This document shows positions 57,065 through 64,000 of a stretch of DNA of 64,000 bases, piece by piece; positions within the stretch are counted from its first letter, which is position 1, and the number at the start of each line of letters is the position of its first letter. The translations under genes and the position numbers were made by a program. Origin of the DNA: Pohlia nutans (lineage: Eukaryota > Streptophyta > Bryopsida > Bryales > Mniaceae); the NCBI GenBank assembly GCA_022496805.1, contig CM040104.1:1046650-1110649 (forward strand), given 5' to 3'. The notes under the pieces are model-generated. The model saw only the letters and a program-made list of their open reading frames with translations, did no database searches and was not told where the DNA came from.

Positions 57065-57515
57065 AGGATGACGTGTTCTCATGTTTGTGCACAAAATATA
57101 AACTCTTTGAATTCATTTAAATGTGAATATGTTTTTTCCTGTCGATAGAAATACAACCCACAGCATAGACATAAAGTATAAGAGTTTATTTAACCAATGT
57201 AGCAATGATTCCCATGCCTTCGAAGACGGGCTGTGAAGCTTAAGAAAATTGTAATTTCAAGCTTTTCACGTCAACCGCAATAACTAGATAATGTGTACGG
57301 TCACTGTCTATGAAAATTTCGCCATGCACTCTCTTGGTAACCTGTAACAAGATTCTGAGGTTGGAGTTGAAAAATAATGATTTGTGAGGTTTTTTCAGAG
57401 CCATGTCCACACTGCCCATCCTATATTGTAAACATATTTTGTTCCATATCTTCTACTTGATATGCTAATTTCAGTAATAAAAGTAGAGTCCTCTATTTTG
57501 TTGTGGTATATTAAT
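57065..57515. other. Spacer, no gene seen
   Basis: Nothing recognisable before the Copia LTR. Confidence 0.4.
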
Positions 57516-57832
57516 TATTGAAGGTTAGATTAGAAACCAAAGCCTCACACAAACACTTGGAATGCATAGGAAAGAGATGATCTTTACTCATGGGCTGCCC
57601 CTCTTAAGTAGCACACCCAAGGGAGTCCCCTTGGCAAACCATATGGGACATCAGCCCATACTCCACTCCTAGTTCACTAGGATCAGCCCATATCACTTGG
57701 GAGACCCAATTCTCATTACTTCTAACTAGTATCACTTCTCTAGTTGCTAGTCTAGCTCATTCGCATCATCTACTCTAGCTAATGCGCATGGCTATGAGCA
57801 ACATCAGCCCACGCAATCATCCTACTTCAACA
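57516..57832 (-). repeat. 3' LTR of a truncated Copia element
   Basis: This 317-base LTR matches those at 3.2, 4.1 and 5.4 kb. It is most similar by eye to 3238-3556 (shared CACTAGGATCAGCCCAT, CTTGGGAGACCC). The pol stop (57817) lies inside it. Confidence 0.9.
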
Positions 57833-58408
57833 CTCCCACTTTGCGAATAGCCAAAGCCTTCGAGCCCAAATGCCACCACTAGTCTTTGATGTCGATCTCT
57901 CGCAAGAGCCTTTGTCAGCACGTCCGCCACCATGTGCTCCGTTGGACAATACTTCAACTCTATCACCTTCATCTCTAACTTCTCTCGAATGAAGTGATAT
58001 TGCACATCAATGTGCTTTGTACGTGAGTGATGCGTTGGATTCTTCGCCAACGACATACTCCCTTAGTTGTCACACATGATTGTTGTAGCCTCCTCTTGAG
58101 TGCATCTCACATCCGCCATTAGTTGCGTCAACCAAATGGCCTCCTTCGTACCGTGGCTCGTCGCCATGTACTCCGCCTCAACCGTTGACGTGGCCGTGGT
58201 TTGTTGGCGCTTGCTATTCCATGAAACGGCCCCCGATCCAACTTTGAACATGTACCCCATGGTCGATCTACGATCATTGGTATCACCCGCATAATCCGCA
58301 TCACAATACCCACTCAACACAATGTTGTCACCTCCAAGACACAACCTCATATTACTTGTGCCTTTCAAGTACCGCATGATCCTCTTGACCGCAACCCAAT
58401 GACTTGAA
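57817..58408 (-). pseudogene. Copia pol 3' end (RNase H), truncated
   Basis: The minus strand reads SSHWVAVKRIMRYLKGTS, GYCDADYAGDTNDRRST, VEAEYMATSHGTKEAIWL, MCDN then a stop, then SLAKNPTHHSRTKHIDVQYH, KYCPTEHMVADVLTKALARD. The in-frame stop after MCDN is at the same place as in the plus-strand relic at 5.1 kb, so it was inherited or is shared by the subfamily. Homology ends abruptly near 58408, where the GC-rich upstream region of the syntaxin gene begins. Confidence 0.9.
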
Positions 58409-59084
58409 CCCGAAAGAAATGACTGCGAGCGCAAGTGTTGTCGCAAACGCCGGAATCTACCAGGCAGCAAGGCTGCATCTACGGAAGGCAGGGCCAATGT
58501 GCGCGGCGGGAACATGTGGGCATTTGCGTCGGCGCCTTCCTTCCTTCCTTCCTTCCTTGCTTGAAGTTCGTCACCGTGGCGGCCGGGGCTTCAAGGCTTC
58601 CAGGCAGGCAGGCAGGCCAGGCCCGCCCGCCCGTTGCCTGCGGGTGCTTCAGTTGTGTTGTGTTTGACTGCCTCCCTTTGCGGAGCTGGCCATGTGGGCA
58701 TCTGCAATCTCACAGATTCAGCATTGCTTGCACTGGAGTCGCTCACGCAGCAGCGAGCGTTAACTTATTATTGTTCGCAAGTTTGTTGTTGCCTGCCCTG
58801 CGAGTCTCGGAGGGCTCCTCGCCACGCTTCTGACTGCCGATCGTCGTGGGATCGGCCTGCTATCCACTGCTGCTGCGTCTGCGTCTGCGTCTGCGTTGGG
58901 ATCTGTTTTGCTCTTGTGTTGAATTCGTGGACGGATTCCGGTAAGGTATGTGGCACTCGGGTCTTGCGTTGCTTGTGTGAGCCGGTTTCTTGTTGCACCG
59001 GCGCTCGTCACGGCGGGGCTGTGCGTGAGGCAGCGAGGGAGGGAGGGAGTAGGTTGGCGCTCCTAGGGTTAGAGTTACGCCACC
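58409..59084 (+). promoter_or_regulatory. Presumed promoter and 5' UTR of the syntaxin gene
   Basis: GC-rich sequence from the Copia breakpoint to the ATG. It contains a (TTCC)n run at about 58537-58558, a GGCA run at about 58601-58617 and GTCTGC repeats at about 58876-58895. GGTAAGG at about 58939 could be a donor of a 5' UTR intron. No TATA box is convincing. Confidence 0.5.
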
Positions 59085-60886
59085 ATGAATGACCTGCTGT
59101 CGCAGACTTTCTCGGCGCGGAAGGCCGGCCGCGGCCCCTACGAGGACGATGATTTGGAGAGCGGAGGGGGGCCGAGCGGCACCCAGATGGCCGAAATGGG
59201 CGGAGGCGACCAGCGGTTGGAGCGCTTCTTCGCGGAGGTGGAGAAAATCAAGGGCGACATGGACAGGATTAAGCAGCTCCTCATGAAGCTGCAGGAGGCC
59301 AACGAAGAGAGCAAGGGCGTGCACCGCGCGCCCGCCATGAAGGCTCTGCGCGGTCGCATGGATGCCGACATTGCGCAGGTCAGCAAGCTGGCCAGGAGTA
59401 TCAAGGCCAAGCTCGAGGATCTCGACCGGGGCAATCTCGAGAGCCGCAGGACCAAGGGCTGCGAGGAGGGCACTCCCACTGACCGCACGCGCATGAGCAT
59501 CACCAACAATCAGCGCAAGAAGCTCAAGGATCTCATGGGCGAATTCCAGGCTCTCCGGGAGAGGATGATGAACGAGTACAGGGAGACCATCGAGCGCAGG
59601 TATGCCACAATCTGCACCACCTTCCTGCCTTTGCTTCTTCGTTTTCCTCACCTTCGTTGTGCAGAGAGGGGTCTCACGGGAAGAATGCTTGCCTTCCTTG
59701 GGGTTTGAGTGAATTGAATTGGATTGGGCATGGAGATGCTGGGCTGGGCGGTGAAATTGCAAATCCGCCAAAGATGAAATTGTGACGTTGGGCCACCAAA
59801 GACACTCCCCCTCGCGTTGGTGAGCCCAAGGGCATATTTTGGAGGGACGAAATCGCCGAGGGCTGTCTGGCGTCGCGGAATTCAGGCTCGCGTGGGACTT
59901 GTGTGTCAGCCACCCGCATTCATTCATTCGTATCTGCTATTGTCGTCGTCGTCTTGATGCGGCAGCTTCGAAGTGAGCGGTATGTGGTCGATAGTTTGTC
60001 CGCGACTCCGTCGAGGGTTGTGAAACCCTAGAACGCCGAGTATCCAGCCAAGTGGGTCAGTATGCAGCAGCGTTGTTCACATGCATGACGAGCATCTGCG
60101 GAATAATGTGGAGGATGAGTCGTGGCCGTTGACCTGTGGCGCGTCCACTAGGTCTGCATGTTGATTCTTGTTTGGGGAATCTGCGGCAGAAGCCATGTGC
60201 AAGCGATGGTTGTTCCCCTGGGCACTAGAGTATCCAGTATGCAACCATGTTAAGCGGAGTCGTGAAACCAAACCGTAGATGCATGAGTGAGTGACGTTGG
60301 TCTTTGCATCTTTGCTAGCTGCGCCCGACACGGTTGCGATTGCCATTGCGATTGCCATTGCGATTGCTGATTAAACGATGTGAAAGTACACTTAGTGAGC
60401 TGGGCGAGAGAGCGAGAGAGGGGGGGCTGATGTAGACGACGTTGGCGACTGGTGTGCAGATATTACACTGTGACGGGGCAACAAGCCGACGAGGATACCA
60501 TAGAGACCATCATCGAGACTGGGCAGAGCGAGAGTTTTCTGCAGAAGGCGATTCAGGAACAGGGGCGAGGGCACGTGATGGAAACCATCCGAGAGATCCA
60601 GGAAAGGCACGACTCCGTGAAGGAGATCGAGAAGAACCTGCTGGAATTGCACCAGATCTTCATGGACATGGCTGTGCTGGTGGAGGCACAGGGCGAGCAG
60701 CTGAACAACATCGAGGCCCAAGTGAATCGGTCGGCCTCGTATGTGGAGAGGGGGAGCACGCATTTGCGGGTGGCCAAGCAACACCAAAGAAGTAAGCGGA
60801 AGTGTACGTGCATAGCGATCATTCTGCTCATTATCGCGCTCATAATCATCATCATCCCCGTGCTCAAAACCAACAAAGTAATTTGA
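59085..60886 (+). CDS. Plasma-membrane-type syntaxin (SYP1 Qa-SNARE), two exons
   Basis: Exons 59085-59599 and 60460-60886 join in phase (GT-AG intron of 860 bp) to a 313-residue protein, normal for plant SYP1 syntaxins. The start has a strong context (GCCACCATG). The N-terminus MNDLLSQTF is typical of SYP11/12/13 proteins. Residues about 45-180 form the Habc helices ([34 protein letters not shown]). The Qa-SNARE motif lies at about 215-280, with the zero-layer Gln in [14 protein letters not shown] and the downstream ASYVERG. A Cys-containing basic linker (KRKCTC) precedes a C-terminal membrane anchor rich in Ile/Leu. It should drive vesicle fusion at the plasma membrane or cell plate. An AATAAA lies 0.4 kb past the stop. 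I cannot choose between SYP12 and SYP13. Confidence 0.96.
60338..60366. repeat. 12-bp tandem repeat in the syntaxin intron
   Basis: GCGATTGCCATT is repeated about two and a half times, 90-120 bases before the acceptor. Confidence 0.85.
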
Positions 60887-61296
60887 GGACCGCACTGCGT
60901 GGGGAATCATGTGGTACCCACCCACCCACCAACCAACCATGTCATAAGTTTTTTCTTTTTTCTTTTTTTCTTTTTAATAATTTTTTTAATGAATTCCTGG
61001 GGATGCCCACGTCATAATATGTCGCAGCAGCAGCCGCTCTTCTACGTTTTAGCCTGCCACGTTCGGGGGGTTGGGTACCTGTGACAAGCAGTATTTCGAT
61101 GTGAAGCTAAGCTTTCGATGTGTTGTTGTTGGTGTTGGTGTTGCTGCTGCTGCTTAGGAGGTGATATTATATTATTTAATCCTGTACGTGCCTTGCTTTG
61201 CCTTGAGCGTGGGCTTCTTCCCTTGGTTTTGTTCCCTCCCCTTTACTGCAGCAGCCGAAGCATTTTCTGGATCTTGCACAGTACTATAATCTGTAC

Positions 61297-61302
61297 AATA
61301 AA
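61297..61302 (+). terminator. Polyadenylation signal of the syntaxin gene
   Basis: Canonical AATAAA about 410 bases after the stop codon, preceded by T-rich sequence. Confidence 0.6.
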
Positions 61303-61309
61303 GTTGCCG

Positions 61310-62280
61310 GGAGCTTCCTCCAACTGAAAGCGTTTTGATGTTCTGTTTGGGCTGACAGAGTTTTGGCTGTGGGTCTGAGTGAGGTGCCGGTGAATGCGAG
61401 TGAGAGCGAGGAGTGGGCCATTACTAATGAACTTTGGCTGCAGCAGCCTCACGGCTGGAGTGGGACAGGTCCACCGGGTGTAGGGGAGGATTTGCAATGT
61501 GCTGGTGTGAGTACGTTTCTATCCATTCGGTAATGCTCTGTTGTGGATGTCACCCGTCCCCACTTACTGTAGTAGAATTGTGTCGTCCCGGCAGATTGCA
61601 CGTTCAGGACGAAGATGCTTTCTGGATGGCAGAAACGTAACGTAGAATGTACAACACATGGTGGATGTTTGGTGTGTACCCATCCATCATCACTTGGGTG
61701 GTAAGGTAATGATGCACATTGCAGGGAAAAGGGTCCAGCAGATTGGAATGTGCCCTGGTGACGGGTATGTATTAGATAACCGATGAGCCGCGGTAGTGGC
61801 GAGTAGGTCATCATACATAACCGGTTGTTCACTTTTCAATCACAACCCTTGATCTTCATGATCCAAGGACGTAGGATGCAAGTTGAAAGGAGAGAAGGTT
61901 ATGAGTTTCAACTTGTGATGGCGATGGTGACGGGTTGCCAACGGGATGGAACCATGTTGGCGTTGAAAAGTCAACAACTGGTTATGGTAGTACACATTCC
62001 AAGTTTCATGCTTCATGGATGCGCGTTGGAATTTCACTTTGGTTCTAGAGATTTCTTGTTGCAACACGTCTATGTATTTTCTCAGTTCTAGTGTTGGCAC
62101 ATTTGTTTGGATGTGTAACATTTGTGATCTTGTTTTGGGCTTTGTTTGATTCCCAGAGTCCTGTGAGCTTTGTGGGATTTATTTTCAGTAGTAGGTTGCG
62201 GGTGTGTTTTATTTGAGTACATGCTTGCTAAAATCTTTCTACTTCATTATGTCATGAACTTGCATGACCCGTGGGTCTGA
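61310..62280. other. Spacer, no gene seen
   Basis: Moderate GC content. Short ORFs on both strands lack domains. Confidence 0.4.
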
Positions 62281-62434
62281 AGTAGAGTGAGGCGGCTCCT
62301 CACTACGATTTACAATCTCCCACAAGTCCTTCTCAGCCATCGCTATCTCCATTTTGAACTTCCACAAGTGGAAATTCACCCCATCGGAGTTGTTCACCAT
62401 TTTGGGATCCTCACCCTCAAGATGTCATGATGTA
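62281..62434 (-). pseudogene. Copia gag N-terminal fragment
   Basis: On the minus strand, DGVNFHLWKFKMEIAMAEKD and LWEIVNRSEEPP match the start of gag in the element at 1-2365 (DGVNFHLWKFKM, LWEIVDGSEEPP). The ATG-proximal codons are frameshifted. Homology stops at about 62281, so the rest of the element is lost. Confidence 0.85.
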
Positions 62435-63234
62435 TGTCTCTCCACTCAAACCAACCCTCAAACTCAAAAATGACACTTGTTTTTATGATTTTATGATTGA
62501 ATGTTGCATCTCTGTGCTTCCAATGCTTCTACAGCAACCCTAAACAACAAATCAGCACCTTTGTGCTCCACACACCTTCCAACATTCAAATGCGAAGGTT
62601 TCTCACTCGAATTGCAAAAGATGTTCACCAAAACATCTCAAATCACTCAATGGAGCTCTTGACTACTTCGATTGACTCAATACAATACCTTAGTGTATTC
62701 AATCACTCAATGCACGTAATCGACACCTTTGTGTCATTCAAAAGCACTAAATCAATGGTCATGCACTCAAACAAGCCCCTCAAAACCCGAATAGCATTGA
62801 AATTGTCCAAAATCGCACTTTTGTGCTCCCAAGTGCATAAACTAATCCCAAATAAAATTTTGAGCACTCCAAGGGTATGAAACACATGCAACATCTCTAT
62901 GCAAGTGTCCAATCACTCAAATGAGATCGTAGACCTTCCCTTAGAGCCTCAACACCTCACAAATCACTTGCAATATCACAAGTGCACCTACTTGAACAAA
63001 ACGATGTTCCACTTACAAAAGGGGTTTGGAATCAAGAATGTAGAGCTTCAAAGGAAGAGATTGACCAAGAAGAGTGTTCCAATGTGCAACTTCAGCTTGT
63101 GCGCACCTCCAAGAGACAAGACTCCTCCAAAAATGCTTCCAAATGCTCCAAAGCGCCCCTTCCGCAACGACCTCCAACAAAATGCCTCAATGCAATCCGA
63201 CACTCACGCAACACACGTAAGTGGGCCCACAACC
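62435..63234 (-). other. 5' leader of the third Copia element
   Basis: Counterpart of 2366-3237: similar length, CTCCAAATGCTCCAAAG-type repeats and the shared AGTGGGCCCACAACC next to the LTR. The ORFs are not supported. Confidence 0.7.
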
Positions 63235-63495
63235 TATTGAAGGTGATAGAGGATTGCACAAGGCACATACACAAACACAAGGAATGCGTAGAAAGAGATG
63301 ATCTTTACTCAAGAGCTTCCCTCCTTAAGAGGTGTACACTAGGAGGTGTGGATGATAACCCATATGGGATAACCCACCATTAAGTGCCTCTAAGATCAGC
63401 CTATGCCTTCACCCCTCTCCCACACATGATTTATTTCCACTCAATGAATCCCCTTTGGCTTCTATCAACACTACCCTACATCTTCTACTTCAACA
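63235..63495 (-). repeat. 5' LTR of a third, diverged Copia element
   Basis: A 261-base LTR, TATTGAAGGTGATAG...TTCTACTTCAACA on the plus strand. Tips and several interior blocks (GAGATGATCTTTACTCA, CCCATATGGGATAACC) relate it to the 317-319-base LTRs, but it is shorter and diverged. Confidence 0.82.
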
Positions 63496-63566
63496 GTTAT
63501 AACGTTTAAAATGAGCCCAGAAAGGAAGATTTTGTGGCTGGTTTGGTGGAACAATTTCCTTCAAAC

Positions 63567-63955
63567 ATGGGCCGCACAAAAGTTCCCAAAAAAACAAGCG
63601 AGGAAATTCTAAGTCTATGGTTGGTATGCGGGGTGGTAGTTTTTGACATTCACATTTCATTCAACAACAATGGTTTTTTTTTGTTGCACATATGCTAACA
63701 ATTCTTACTGTGTTCATTTTAGTACATGGATGCTGCCATAGAGACCTTCAACTCCGTCGCAGAGAAGGACAGTTTCGTCATTGATTAGGCGGTTGCTAAT
63801 ACCATCTCCGTTTATCTCGAGAAGTGGAGAATGAAGCTCCGGGACATTAACGTCACAGACCTCTTTATGAGATCCGGCTTTAAGAAGATGGACATTTTCG
63901 CTAAACACGTTGATGCTCCGCATATTGCATTGCTTCATACAACTCTTAACTTCAC
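63567..63955 (+). pseudogene. Possible two-exon gene fragment of unknown function
   Basis: An ATG at 63567 opens MGRTKVPKKTSEEILSLWL to a donor at 63624. A TTTTAG acceptor at 63722 continues in phase with YMDAAIETFNSVAEKDSF, one in-frame TAG, AVANTISVYLEKWRMKLRD and INVTDLFMRSGFKKMDIF, with a stop near 63957. The splice phase fits, but I recognise no domain. It begins 70 bases after the Copia LTR. It may be the broken end of a host gene or another repeat. Confidence 0.3.
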
Positions 63956-64000
63956 ATGACATTGCTACATACATTTTCATTATCATTAAATCTTACACAT

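Noticed and set aside
1..64000. tRNA and rRNA genes
   Set aside because: I saw no cloverleaf with convincing A and B boxes and no rRNA-like conserved blocks. A covariance-model search would be decisive.

Overview
This looks like nuclear DNA of a land plant. The evidence is two spliced plant genes: a plastid fructokinase-like protein (FLN1 type, 11.0-13.6 kb, + strand) and a Qa-SNARE syntaxin of the SYP1 type (59.1-60.9 kb, + strand). Introns, AT-rich spacers and plant-type Copia and CACTA elements agree. A Tc1-type transposon, a dense family of TTAA-flanked miniature elements and a TET/JBP-like dioxygenase are not what I expect of a typical flowering plant. A bryophyte, lycophyte or fern is my guess, but the species cannot be fixed from the window.

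Layout. 0-5.7 kb: two Copia elements of one family lie head to head. The minus-strand one has an open gag-protease-integrase frame running off the left edge. The plus-strand one is broken and carries a solo LTR with a CTTTG target duplication. 6.3-10.1 kb: CACTA-type foldback MITEs, a TTAA MITE and a complete but decayed 2.0 kb Tc1 element, which ends just upstream of FLN1. 11-13.6 kb: FLN1, with MITE relics in two introns. 16-21 kb: a broken ORF, MITEs, a hairpin and a 0.8-0.9 kb tandem duplication. 21.7-28.7 kb, minus strand: CACTA-like cargo, namely a five-exon Transposase_24 (TnpA-like) gene with an Arg/Ser-rich domain, a heptad-repeat protein and a Cys-rich protein. 31.4-35.3 kb: a pair of TTAA ends encloses a TET/JBP-like 2OG-Fe(II) dioxygenase gene with one internal stop, plus tandem repeats. 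36.4-46 kb: GC-rich repeat blocks, two of them in roughly 1.1 kb inverted arms, together with TTAA MITEs and SINE-like repeats. 48.6-55.7 kb, plus strand: a second Cys-rich gene followed by a TNP2-type CACTA transposase that is open except for one stop codon. 57.5-58.4 kb: a truncated Copia 3' end next to the syntaxin promoter. 62.3-63.5 kb: a third Copia 5' end.

How it fits together. Only two host genes are visible; almost everything else is transposon-derived. At least ten TTAA-flanked MITEs with CCC-type termini in several size classes imply that a transposase with piggyBac-like target choice was once active; none is encoded here. The most unusual item is the TET/JBP-like gene. It keeps the HxD...H...R iron and 2-oxoglutarate residues and sits between TTAA ends of the same kind, so it may be cargo of a larger transposon. 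That link is an inference from degenerate ends.
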